Shown: positions 8,287 through 15,924 of the stretch, piece by piece
Layout of the letters: every line of letters starts with the position of its first letter
Numbering within the stretch: position 1 is the stretch's first letter
Assembly (NCBI GenBank): GCA_964625225.1
Contig: CAZVAR010000022.1
Coordinates: forward strand, 1-32,108
Length of the DNA: 32,108 nt
Source: CAZVAR01 sp964625225
Lineage (GTDB): Bacteria; Pseudomonadota; Alphaproteobacteria; JAJUGE01
Reading direction: 5' to 3'
Position numbers and translations under genes: made by a program
Notes under the pieces: model-generated
Seen by the model: the letters and a program-made list of their open reading frames with translations, nothing else
The model's database searches: none
What the model was told of the DNA's origin: nothing

Positions 8287-8319
8287 ACCCCCGAGCTGTG
8301 GGAGGCCAGGGAGGGACTC

Positions 8320-9501
8320 ATGAACGACGCCGATCCGATTATCAGCCGTAGCCTCATCGAGAGGCTGGTCGGCTTCGATACGACCAGCCGCGACTCCAAC
8401 CTGGCTCTGATCGACTTCGTAGAGAGCTATCTCGCGGAGCACGGTGTCGAAAGCCGGCGCGTCTACGACAAGGACAAGCGAAAAGCGAATCTCTACGCCA
8501 CTGTCGGCCCGCACGACAGGTCCGGGGTGATGCTGTCCGGGCATGTCGACGTCGTTCCGGTGGACGGACAGGAATGGAGCAGCGACCCTTTTACCCTGGT
8601 TGAGCGCGACGGCCGTCTCTATGGGCGCGGGACTGCCGACATGAAAAGCTTCTGCGCTATCGCTCTTGCCTATGTCCCCGTGGCGCTGAAGCGCGGCCTG
8701 CACACGCCAATCCACCTTGCCTTCTCCTACGATGAAGAGGTCGGCTGCATTGGCGTGCGCGGCTTGATCGACGTACTCAACGGAATGCCCGTCAAACCCG
8801 CGATGTGTGTGGTCGGCGAGCCTACCGAGATGCTCCCCGTCGTGGCGCACAAGGGTAAGCGGAGCTTTCGGGTGCATGTGCGCGGTCTCGAATGCCACTC
8901 GAGTCTTGCACCCACGGGGGTCAATGCCGTCGAGTTCGCGGCGGAAGCGATCGCCTTCCTCCGGGGCATGGCCAGAAAGATTCGCGCTGGCGGGCCGTTC
9001 GACCCGGACTTCGATATCGCCCATACCACTGTGCACACCGGTGTGGTGCACGGCGGTACCGCCCTCAACATCGTGCCGAAGGACTGCTGGTTCGATTTCG
9101 AGTTCCGTCACCTGCCGCAGCAGGATGCCGACATGCTGTTCGCGGAGTTCACGCGGTTCGTGAGGGAAACATTGGAGCCGGAGATGCAGGCCGTCGACCC
9201 GTCGACAGGTTTCTCCTGGACCGAATTGTCTACGATTCCCAGTCTCGACACGCGCCCCGAGGATGATGTCGTCGCGTTCGTCAAGGCGCTGGCTGGTCGC
9301 AACGACCACGGCAAGGTTGCGTTCGGGACCGAGGCCGGGCTGTTCCAGAAGCGCGGGGGGATTCCCACGGTGGTCTGCGGGCCGGGGAGCATCGCCCAGG
9401 CGCACAAGCCCGACGAATACATAACGACCGAGCAGGTCGCGAAGGGCGAAGCCTTCATGCGTCGCCTGCTCGACCGAGTCTGCGAGGCGCCCTCGGCCTG
9501 A
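8320..9501 (+). CDS. argE: Acetylornithine deacetylase, ArgE type (M20 family)
   Basis: This predicted zinc-dependent deacylase has 393 residues and removes an acetyl group from N-acetylornithine or a related N-acyl amino acid. The ATG at 8320 follows GGGAGGG. M20 landmarks are in order: SGHVDVVPVDGQEWSSDPF with the metal histidine and catalytic Asp, GRGTADMKSF with the bridging Asp, YDEEVGCIGVRG with the catalytic Glu pair, VVGEPTEM with the next ligand, a dimerisation domain from about residue 180, and FGTEAGLFQ near the C-terminus followed by AQAHKPDEYI with the last metal histidine. It resembles the ArgE branch common in alphaproteobacteria. Many of these act in arginine or other N-acyl amino acid metabolism outside a classical arg operon. 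It is divergent from the GNAT gene and convergent with the GH13 gene, with 10 bp between stops. Confidence 0.85.
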   Translation: MNDADPIISRSLIERLVGFDTTSRDSNLALIDFVESYLAEHGVESRRVYDKDKRKANLYATVGPHDRSGVMLSGHVDVVPVDGQEWSSDPFTLVERDGRLYGRGTADMKSFCAIALAYVPVALKRGLHTPIHLAFSYDEEVGCIGVRGLIDVLNGMPVKPAMCVVGEPTEMLPVVAHKGKRSFRVHVRGLECHSSLAPTGVNAVEFAAEAIAFLRGMARKIRAGGPFDPDFDIAHTTVHTGVVHGGTALNIVPKDCWFDFEFRHLPQQDADMLFAEFTRFVRETLEPEMQAVDPSTGFSWTELSTIPSLDTRPEDDVVAFVKALAGRNDHGKVAFGTEAGLFQKRGGIPTVVCGPGSIAQAHKPDEYITTEQVAKGEAFMRRLLDRVCEAPSA

Positions 9502-9511
9502 CGCGTAGCCA

Positions 9512-11143
9512 TCACGTCTTGCGGCCGATACGGAACCAGCGATAGCCGTAGGGTGCAAGCGCGATCGTGCCGTTTCTGGGCTCGCCATAATCCCTATCGC
9601 CGAAGAGCTCCTCCATCGCCCCGTCATCGGGCAACCGGGGCACGTCGATGCTGTGCTCGTGTTCACTGAAATTGTGCAGGGCGACAATGCTTTGGCCGTG
9701 CCACCGGCAACGGTGGGCGAAGACCGCCGTTTGATTCGTTTCGAGGACAGTGCACTCGCCCCAGCCGATTTCGGGGCAACTCTTCCGGGTGCGGATCAGC
9801 CGTTCCATCCAGTTCAGCAGCGAACCGGGATCCCGCTGTTGTCCTGCGATGTTCACGCTTTCGTACCCGAATTCCTCGTCCTCGATGATCGGTCGAATCA
9901 GCGATTCCGCTGGAGCGTCGGAGAAACCGGCGTTGTGGTCGGGCGTCCATTGCATGGGAGTCCGGACGGCCTGCCGTTCTGGCAGCGATAGGTCCTCGCC
10001 CATGCCGATCTCCTCCCCGTAACGGATGACCGGGGTACCGGGAAGCGAGAAGATCAGGCTATTGGAAAGTTCGATCAAACGCCGGTCATTCCCGAGCATT
10101 GGCGCGAGCCGGCGGCGGATGCCACGATCGTACAGGCGCATCGCGACATCCGGCGCAAAGGCGGTGAAGACGTCCTCGCGCGCCGTATCCGGTAGCCGGC
10201 CCAGGTCCAGTTCATCGTGGTTGCGGAGGAAGTTCGTCCACTGTCCGAGAAGCGGCAGCGGTGGGAGTTCGGCCCAGGCTTGGCGCAACGGTGTCGCATC
10301 CCGGCGTGCCAACGCCAGGAACAGATGCTGATTGATGTAGAAGTTGAAGATCATGTGCATCCGGTCGCCTTCGTCGCCGAAGTAGCGCGTAGCCCTGTCC
10401 GGCGTCACATTCGCCTCGGCCAGAAGGATCGCGTCGCCGCGCCGCCACGACAGGAATCGTCGCAGCTCCTGGAGATAGCCGTAATAGGCATCGCGCTCGG
10501 GGTCGGTCCGCTCGCCGGCCGGCTCGATGAGGAACGGTGCTGCGTCGATCCGGAACCCGGAGACACCGAGCTCCAGCCAGAACCCCATGATCTTTTCGAT
10601 TTCCTCCCGCACGGCCGGGTTCGCGACGTTCAGGTCCGGCTGATGTTCGTAGAAGCGGTGGAAGTACCAGGCGTCGGCCGATTCGTCGTAAGTCCAGACA
10701 CTGTGCTGATGGCCCGGGAAGACGACCCCCTTGTGGATGTCGTCCGGCTTCCGTTTCGACCAGACATAAAACTCCCTGAACTTCGAGTTCGGGTCGGTGC
10801 GTGCTTCCCGGAACCAGGGATGCTGGTCCGAAGTGTGATTCACCACCAGGTCGATCAGTATTCGGATGCCGTATTCCTGGGCCTGCCTTGCGAACACGAC
10901 GAAGTCGCCGAGGTCGCCGAGGCGAGGATCGACCCGAAAATAGTCGGTGACGTCGTACCCGTTGTCGCGGTTCGGACTCTGATAGAAGGGTAGCAGCCAG
11001 ACGCAGGTGACTCCGAGGCCGGAGAGATAGTCGAGCCGATGCGTCAGCCCCTTGAGATCGCCGATTCCGTCTGCGTCGGCATCGGAAAAGGTCTCGATAT
11101 CGAGGCTGTAGACGATCGCGTTTTTGTACCAGAGGTCGAGCAT
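9512..11143 (-). CDS. GH13 family enzyme, trehalose synthase (TreS)-like
   Basis: This 543-residue alpha-amylase-family enzyme probably interconverts maltose and trehalose or transfers glucosyl units. The ATG at 11143 has GGGAGG upstream; a longer open frame upstream lacks family similarity. The barrel begins WYKNAIVYSLDIETFSDADA and contains the TreS-like segments VNHTSDQHPWF (101-111) and FHRFYEHQPDLNVANP. The catalytic residues are present: nucleophile D200 in GFRIDAAP, acid/base E243 in LLAEANV, and transition-state D310 in FLRNHDELDL. The last of these is characteristic of trehalose synthase. The C-terminal beta domain ends YGYRWFRIG. No maltokinase domain is fused and no treYZ, treS partner or glgE gene lies nearby. 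A related hydrolase specificity is possible. It faces away from the glycan locus. Confidence 0.85.
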   Translation of the reverse strand: MLDLWYKNAIVYSLDIETFSDADADGIGDLKGLTHRLDYLSGLGVTCVWLLPFYQSPNRDNGYDVTDYFRVDPRLGDLGDFVVFARQAQEYGIRILIDLVVNHTSDQHPWFREARTDPNSKFREFYVWSKRKPDDIHKGVVFPGHQHSVWTYDESADAWYFHRFYEHQPDLNVANPAVREEIEKIMGFWLELGVSGFRIDAAPFLIEPAGERTDPERDAYYGYLQELRRFLSWRRGDAILLAEANVTPDRATRYFGDEGDRMHMIFNFYINQHLFLALARRDATPLRQAWAELPPLPLLGQWTNFLRNHDELDLGRLPDTAREDVFTAFAPDVAMRLYDRGIRRRLAPMLGNDRRLIELSNSLIFSLPGTPVIRYGEEIGMGEDLSLPERQAVRTPMQWTPDHNAGFSDAPAESLIRPIIEDEEFGYESVNIAGQQRDPGSLLNWMERLIRTRKSCPEIGWGECTVLETNQTAVFAHRCRWHGQSIVALHNFSEHEHSIDVPRLPDDGAMEELFGDRDYGEPRNGTIALAPYGYRWFRIGRKT

Positions 11144-11259
11144 CCGTACCTCCCGATCCGGCCCTTCGATACCGGAGTAACCTCGGCGCCGGCATGCGGT
11201 TCTCGATGCGGTGTCGCGGCGGATCCGGTCGAGCGACGGGTGGATGTCACCGGCGATCC

Positions 11260-11268
11260 TGCTATGCT
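11260..11268 (+). promoter_or_regulatory. Candidate extended -10 element upstream of hisH2
   Basis: TGC-TATGCT forms an extended -10 (TGn plus four of six to TATAAT), 27 bp before the GTG start at 11295, in the 151-bp gap between divergent genes. No good -35 is seen at 16-18 bp, which fits extended -10 promoters but weakens the call. Confidence 0.3.
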
Positions 11269-11294
11269 CCGGCCGCACGCCCGGGGGGCTTCTC

Positions 11295-11915
11295 GTGATC
11301 GCCGTCATCGACTACGGGATGGGGAATATCCGTTCAGTGCTCAACGCCTTCGCAGCGGTCGGTGCCGAAGCGCTGCCGGTGCGTGAGCCGAGGGCGTTAC
11401 GGGACGCACGCGGGATCGTCCTGCCGGGCGTCGGCGCTTTCGGTGATGCCATCGGGCGCCTCCACGCCTATGGCCTCGTGGAGCCACTCGAACGCGATGT
11501 TCGCGACTCGGGAAAGTCGTTTCTCGGCATTTGCCTCGGAATGCAGCTCCTCGCCACCACCGGGACCGAGCATGGCGAGTATTCCGGGCTCGGTTGGATC
11601 CCGGGGCGTGTCGATCGCCTGCCCGCAGCCCCCGGGCTGCGGCTGCCGCACATCGGCTGGAACACGGTTCGGTTCACGAAGACACGGGGCGCGTTCGCGG
11701 GTCTCGGCGAAGCCCAGACTTTCTATTTCGTCCACGGCTTCGCGGTGACCCCTCGCGACGCGTCGGTCGTCTCCGGACTCTGCGACCATGGCGGTGATTT
11801 CGTCGCGGCGATCGAGGCTGACAACATCTGGGCGACCCAGTTCCACCCCGAGAAGAGCCAAAGCGCCGGGCTTGCCTTACTGCGGAATTGGGTCGAGCAG
11901 TTGCGCGCATGTTGA
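11295..11915 (+). CDS. hisH: HisH-type glutamine amidotransferase subunit for sugar amidination
   Basis: This is a class I glutaminase of 206 residues that would release ammonia from glutamine for its HisF-like partner. The start is GTG 11295, giving MIAVIDYGMGNIRSVLNAF, the invariant HisH opening; upstream in-frame ATGs add unrelated sequence. The catalytic triad is complete: C80 in LGICLGMQ, H184 and E186 in QFHPEKS. The oxyanion region PGVGAFG is at 44-50. The gene overlaps the hisF-like start by seven bases. Because a HisF paralogue and an N-acetyl sugar amidotransferase follow, and no other his genes are present, it most likely belongs to the HisH2/WbuY group that supports acetamidino sugar synthesis, as in Pseudomonas wbp and Campylobacter pse loci. 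That role rests on context; the sequence alone only says HisH family. Confidence 0.85.
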   Translation: MIAVIDYGMGNIRSVLNAFAAVGAEALPVREPRALRDARGIVLPGVGAFGDAIGRLHAYGLVEPLERDVRDSGKSFLGICLGMQLLATTGTEHGEYSGLGWIPGRVDRLPAAPGLRLPHIGWNTVRFTKTRGAFAGLGEAQTFYFVHGFAVTPRDASVVSGLCDHGGDFVAAIEADNIWATQFHPEKSQSAGLALLRNWVEQLRAC

Positions 11916-12700
11916 AGCACCGGCTGATTCCCGTGCTGCTGCTCCGGAACGGGCTGCTAGTGCGCAGCGAACGGTTCCATACCCATCAGGTCATCGGAAA
12001 TCCGCTCCACGAGGTCGAGCGTTTCAATGCCTGGAACGTCGACGAACTGGTCTATCTCGACATCACCCGGGACGGCGGCGCGTACGATCTCCGGCGCGAC
12101 GACGCACGGATACGCGGGCTGCGGGATCCGTTGGAGATCCTCGATGCGGTCAGCCGCCGCTGCTTCATGCCGCTGACCTGGGGCGGACGAATCCGATCGC
12201 TGGACGACATGGCGGCAAGGTTCGCCCGGGGTGCCGACAAGATCGTGCTCACCTCGGAGGCACATCGTAATCCCGACCTCATCGATAAAGCGGCGCGACG
12301 TTTCGGCAGCCAGGCGATCGTTATCGGCATCGACGTGCGGTGTGGTGAAGACGGTCGATACGAGGCATTCATCGACGGCGGTAGAACGGCCACGGGGCGC
12401 TCGCCGGAGCAATGGGCGAAGGAAGCCGAAAGCCGCGGCGCCGGCGAGATCCTTCTGCAGAGTATCGACCGCGACGGAACGGGGCAGGGCTACGATATCG
12501 GGCTGATCGCCGCAGTCGCTGCCGTCACGACGGTCCCGATCATCGCCCTCGGAGGAGTGGGCCGATACGAGGACTACGTGGCCGGTATCCGCGCCGGCGC
12601 CAGCGCCGTCGCCGCAGCCAACATCTGGCACTTCAGGGAACTGGCCGATCGTGGCGGAAAGCGGGCCCTGGCACGCGCCGGTGTGGATGTCCGACTCTGA
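11909..12700 (+). CDS. hisF: HisF-like cyclase paralogue (HisF2/WbuZ type), partner of sugar amidotransferase
   Basis: This 263-residue (beta/alpha)8-barrel protein is expected to bind the HisH subunit and pass ammonia through its barrel. The ATG at 11909 lies within the end of the hisH gene. HisF features remain: ELVYLDITRDG (47-57), ADKIVLTSEA (109-118), a conserved Asp in VIGIDVR (D142, equivalent to Asp130 of the Thermotoga enzyme) and LLQSIDRDGTGQGYD (182-196). The N-terminus reads RLIPVLLLRNG, where true HisF has RIIACLDVKDG. With identical numbering, position 11 is Leu instead of the catalytic Asp, so imidazole glycerol phosphate synthesis is unlikely. The LLL form is typical of the HisF paralogues found with WbpG/PseA-type amidotransferases. 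It is followed after 14 bp by a glycosyltransferase gene. Confidence 0.87.
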   Translation: MLKHRLIPVLLLRNGLLVRSERFHTHQVIGNPLHEVERFNAWNVDELVYLDITRDGGAYDLRRDDARIRGLRDPLEILDAVSRRCFMPLTWGGRIRSLDDMAARFARGADKIVLTSEAHRNPDLIDKAARRFGSQAIVIGIDVRCGEDGRYEAFIDGGRTATGRSPEQWAKEAESRGAGEILLQSIDRDGTGQGYDIGLIAAVAAVTTVPIIALGGVGRYEDYVAGIRAGASAVAAANIWHFRELADRGGKRALARAGVDVRL

Positions 12701-12714
12701 CTGCGCCGGATCGG

Positions 12715-13812
12715 ATGCAAGTCGTCTTCAGCCACGACATCTTCGCAGCACAGGCAGTCGGGGGGATCTCCCGCTATTTCTGCGAGCTCGCCTCGGGCCT
12801 GCTGGGCTTAGGGGTCGACGTCCGGGTGGCGGCAGGATTGTTCACCAATCGGCACCTCGGTGAAGCACTCGGCAACCCTTCCCTTGCTGGCGTGGTCGCC
12901 GGGCGCGCAGCAGGCCGGCTCGGCCGTCGCCGGTTTCTGCTGCGGGTTCTCAACGAGGCTTGCTTCGCCGTTCGAGGAAAGGTTCCGCGTGGTGCCATTC
13001 TGCACCGTACCTATTATCCGCTCGCGGAGCCGATCCGCGGTGTGCGCCAGGTCACCACCGTTCACGACATGGCTTGGGAACGCTTTCCCGGGGCAAGCTG
13101 CTTCGATCCCGTCAACAGCTTCCTCAAGCGGCGTGCCGTCGCGCGGGCGGATCTCGTGCTCACAGTCTCGGCGGCGACGCGGGATGATTTGTGCTCCATC
13201 TGGGGGGTTCCGCCGGAGAAAGTCGTGGTCGTGCATCACGGCGTGGCGCCGCCCCGACCGGCTGCGTCGGCGAAGGCCGACGAAGCGCCATTTCTACTCT
13301 TCGTCGGCCGACGCGACGCCTACAAGAATTTCTTGGCTCTTTTGCAGGGCCTGGCGCGCGCGCGCGGCGTGGCGCGGGATCTTCGCCTGATCTGCTTCGG
13401 CGGTGGTCCTTTCTCACGGGCCGAGCGTGCGGCAATGCACCGCCTCGGGCTCGTCGGCAGGATCGTGCAGCGCGAAGGCGACGACGCTGCGCTTTCCGCG
13501 CATTACCGGGACGCGGTTGCTCTGGTCCACCCCTCGATCTATGAGGGGTTCGGGCTGCCGTTACTGGAGGCCATGGCGCATGGATGCCCGGTCCTCTGTG
13601 CCAGGACGCCTGCCCTACTGGAAGTCGCCGGACGGGCCGCCTACTATTTCGATCCCCGTGATCCGGAGGCCATCGGGGCGATCATCGAAGAGGTCGTGGA
13701 TAGCCCGGCGACGCTCGCTGAGTTGCGGCAGGCCGGCGATGCGCGCTGGCGGCGTTTCACGTGGCGAGCCTGCGCCGAGCGGACCCTGGATGCTTATCGC
13801 AGCCTCGCCTGA
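12715..13812 (+). CDS. Glycosyltransferase, GT4 family (GT-B fold)
   Basis: This 365-residue cytoplasmic glycosyltransferase probably adds one sugar to the growing lipid-linked repeat unit. The ATG at 12715 is 14 bp after the hisF-like stop; the frame further upstream is out-of-frame hisF sequence. N-terminal features are FSHDIFAAQAVGGISRYFCEL, with the GG-I-S-R-Y acceptor loop usual in this family. The linker HDMAWERFP and LTVSAATRDDL precede the donor domain, which starts LLFVGRRDAYKNF. The EX7E motif is in YEGFGLPLLEAMAHGCPVL. The protein resembles mannosyltransferase-like members, but donor and linkage cannot be read by eye. It lies between the HisF-like gene and the amidotransferase gene, implying that it works on the same glycan, perhaps placing the modified sugar or its neighbour. 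Confidence 0.9.
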   Translation: MQVVFSHDIFAAQAVGGISRYFCELASGLLGLGVDVRVAAGLFTNRHLGEALGNPSLAGVVAGRAAGRLGRRRFLLRVLNEACFAVRGKVPRGAILHRTYYPLAEPIRGVRQVTTVHDMAWERFPGASCFDPVNSFLKRRAVARADLVLTVSAATRDDLCSIWGVPPEKVVVVHHGVAPPRPAASAKADEAPFLLFVGRRDAYKNFLALLQGLARARGVARDLRLICFGGGPFSRAERAAMHRLGLVGRIVQREGDDAALSAHYRDAVALVHPSIYEGFGLPLLEAMAHGCPVLCARTPALLEVAGRAAYYFDPRDPEAIGAIIEEVVDSPATLAELRQAGDARWRRFTWRACAERTLDAYRSLA

Positions 13813-13870
13813 CAGGAGCGGTGCGCCCGTTATCGCTAGCTGCCGACAAGCCGTATTCGAAGAGGTCACC

Positions 13871-15058
13871 TTGTCTGTCTCTTACTGTGCCCGGTGCGTT
13901 GCACCTGCCTTCGCTGCGACGCCCTTGACCTTCGACGAGGACGGCGTGTGTTCGGCATGTCGAGTAGCGGAGCAGAAGATGTCGATCGACTGGGCGCAGC
14001 GCCGTCGGTGGCTCGAGGAGCTGGTGGACGAATACCGCACCGGGGCCGCGGGAAACTACGAGGTCGTCATTCCCGTGAGCGGTGGCAAGGACAGCTACTA
14101 TCAGACCCACGTTGCAGTGAAGGAGCTCGGGCTCAAGGCGCTCCTCGTCACTTATCACGGCAACAATTATCTGCCTGAGGGGCAACGCAATCTCGACCGG
14201 ATGCGGGCGCTGTTCGATTGCGACCACATTGTCATACGGCCCTCGGTCGACGTTCTCGTTCGCATGAACCGGATCGGCTTCCGGCTGCAGGGAGACATGA
14301 ACTGGCATGCCCACTGCGGCATCTTTACAGTGCCGATCCAGGTGGCGGTGCGCTACCGGGTGCCGCTGATCCTGTGGGGAGAGCACGGATTCCTCGATCT
14401 CGGCGGCATGTATTCGATGCACGACTTCGTCGAGTTCACCGCCAAGTATCGCTTGGAGCACGCGCTCCGCGGCTACGATTGGTACGACTTCACCGATGAC
14501 GGGCTCGAGCGGCTCGGCCGCCCGGAACTGAAGGAGGGTTTGACGGGAAAGGATCTGCTGTGGGCCCGATACCCGTCCGACGACGAGATCGACGAGGTGG
14601 GTGTGCGCGGCATCTATCTCGGCAACTATGTCGATTGGGACGGTGAGCGGAATGCGACGCTCGCGATGGAGCTGTACGATTGGCGCCCGGCACAGCTGCC
14701 GTTCGAGCGAACCTGGCGGCGAATCTCCAATCTGGACGACATGCACGAGAACGGAGTCCACGATTGGCTGAAATTCGTGAAGTTCGGTTACGGCCGCGCC
14801 ACCGACCACGCCTGCAAGGATATTCGGGCCGGACGGATGACGCGGGAAGAGGGCATCGCCATGGTCCGTCGCTACGACCATGTGAAGCCGCGACGGGACC
14901 TGGAGCGCTGGTTGGCCTATGTCGGGATGACCGAACCCGAGTTCGACCGCATCGCCGATGGTTTCCGCGATCCGCGCGTCTGGCGGGTCGAACGCGGTCA
15001 ATGGGTGAAAGACAATATCTGGGGCGAACCGTCGGCCTACGGACCGGTAACGCGATGA
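13871..15058 (+). CDS. N-acetyl sugar amidotransferase (WbpG/PseA family)
   Basis: This enzyme is predicted to convert an acetamido group on a nucleotide-activated sugar to acetamidino, using ATP and ammonia from the HisH/HisF pair. I place the start at TTG 13871, preceded by AGAGGT, giving MSVSYCARCVAPAF and 395 residues; upstream in-frame ATGs fall in out-of-frame GT4 sequence. The N-terminal zinc-type pairs are C6-x2-C9 and C27-x2-C30. The PP-loop ATP pyrophosphatase motif is PVSGGKDS (68-75). The family segments YHGNNYLPEGQRNLDRM and GDMNWHAHCGIF follow. Relatives are WbpG (acetamidino mannuronate in Pseudomonas O antigen) and PseA (acetamidino pseudaminate in Campylobacter flagellin). 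With pseB, pseC and pseF in the same window, the pseudaminate role is the better guess, but the acceptor is unproven. Confidence 0.9.
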   Translation: MSVSYCARCVAPAFAATPLTFDEDGVCSACRVAEQKMSIDWAQRRRWLEELVDEYRTGAAGNYEVVIPVSGGKDSYYQTHVAVKELGLKALLVTYHGNNYLPEGQRNLDRMRALFDCDHIVIRPSVDVLVRMNRIGFRLQGDMNWHAHCGIFTVPIQVAVRYRVPLILWGEHGFLDLGGMYSMHDFVEFTAKYRLEHALRGYDWYDFTDDGLERLGRPELKEGLTGKDLLWARYPSDDEIDEVGVRGIYLGNYVDWDGERNATLAMELYDWRPAQLPFERTWRRISNLDDMHENGVHDWLKFVKFGYGRATDHACKDIRAGRMTREEGIAMVRRYDHVKPRRDLERWLAYVGMTEPEFDRIADGFRDPRVWRVERGQWVKDNIWGEPSAYGPVTR

Positions 15059-15909
15059 GGGGAGCGGCGGGATCGGCCGTGACGCGCGCCCTGCTGTTCG
15101 TTGTCCTCCTGTTCGGCCTGGCCGCCTGTGCCGGCGCGGAGCGGGCCGCGCCGTCGCCTGCGGATATCGCCGGGCCGCCGATCGCGTACCCGCCGGAGAC
15201 CAAGCGCCGGATTCTCGCGATCGCGATCCGCGAATGGCAGGAATTCGGTGCTCCGGAGGTTGACTATTCGATGGGTACGGCACGGCCCATCTTCGATGGC
15301 GTGCGCGAGGATGACCCGCGGGTGTTCCCCAACGTGCTCGCCTACTGGAACGCCGTTCGCAACGGCTGGGAGGACTATATCCGCGATCAGAAGACGCTGT
15401 ATCAGGCCGGCCAGGGCGGGGTGTGGACCGACGCGGCTTGGTCTGCTGCGTTCATCTCCTACGTGATGCGCTCCGCCGGCGTCGACCACGACGACTTTCC
15501 CTGGAGCGCCGGGCATCGCAACTATGTCGACGCGCTGATCGAGCGTCACGCCACCTACGGTCTGGATGCCGTCTTCCATGTCTACGACCTGGAGCAGTAT
15601 GCACCTCGCCCGGGTGACTTGATCTGTGCGGACCGCTCGCTTCCGGCCTCGCAGAGGATCACGAGCGTTGCGGAACGCGTGGCCGAATTCGGCGCTTCGC
15701 GCGGCATGCATTGCGATATCGTGGTCGACGTCCAGCCGGGCCGCGTCGCCGCGATCGGCGGCAATGTCGGACATTCCGTCACCCGCTCATGGTTTCCGAC
15801 CGACGAGAGCGGTCGTTTACTCCGCTTCCCCGCCGGATATGGCGACCGGACCTTTTTTGCCGTCATCCGCACCAATATCCCGGACGATGCACCGATCGCC
15901 GTCGGCTGA
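15055..15909 (+). CDS. DUF2272 lipoprotein, CHAP/NlpC-P60-like fold
   Basis: This 284-residue predicted outer-membrane or periplasmic lipoprotein has a short signal peptide ending in the lipobox LAAC with Cys25. Its ATG overlaps the amidotransferase stop (ATGA), so the two are translationally coupled. The body matches DUF2272: WTDAAWSAAFISYVMRSAG (124-142), PRPGDLICADR (185-194), HCDIVVDV (219-226) and IGGNVGHSV (234-242). This order resembles CHAP/NlpC-P60 hydrolases (nucleophile helix, PGD turn, catalytic His strand, I-x-G-N strand). At the place of the usual nucleophilic Cys there is Ser130. It may be a Ser variant, an inactive binding module or have another mechanism. Its coupling to a sugar-modifying gene suggests a job in envelope glycan handling, but no function is established. 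Confidence 0.85.
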   Translation: MRGAAGSAVTRALLFVVLLFGLAACAGAERAAPSPADIAGPPIAYPPETKRRILAIAIREWQEFGAPEVDYSMGTARPIFDGVREDDPRVFPNVLAYWNAVRNGWEDYIRDQKTLYQAGQGGVWTDAAWSAAFISYVMRSAGVDHDDFPWSAGHRNYVDALIERHATYGLDAVFHVYDLEQYAPRPGDLICADRSLPASQRITSVAERVAEFGASRGMHCDIVVDVQPGRVAAIGGNVGHSVTRSWFPTDESGRLLRFPAGYGDRTFFAVIRTNIPDDAPIAVG

Positions 15910-15924
15910 CGGATAGGTCGCACG

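Noticed and set aside
8182..9687. Upstream extension of the GNAT frame to 9687
   Set aside because: This part is the antisense of argE; the GNAT fold begins right at the ATG at 8181.
11295..12700. HisH and HisF as histidine biosynthesis genes
   Set aside because: No other his gene is adjacent, the HisF copy lacks the catalytic Asp11, and a sugar amidotransferase follows in the same unit. The sugar-amidination paralogues fit better.
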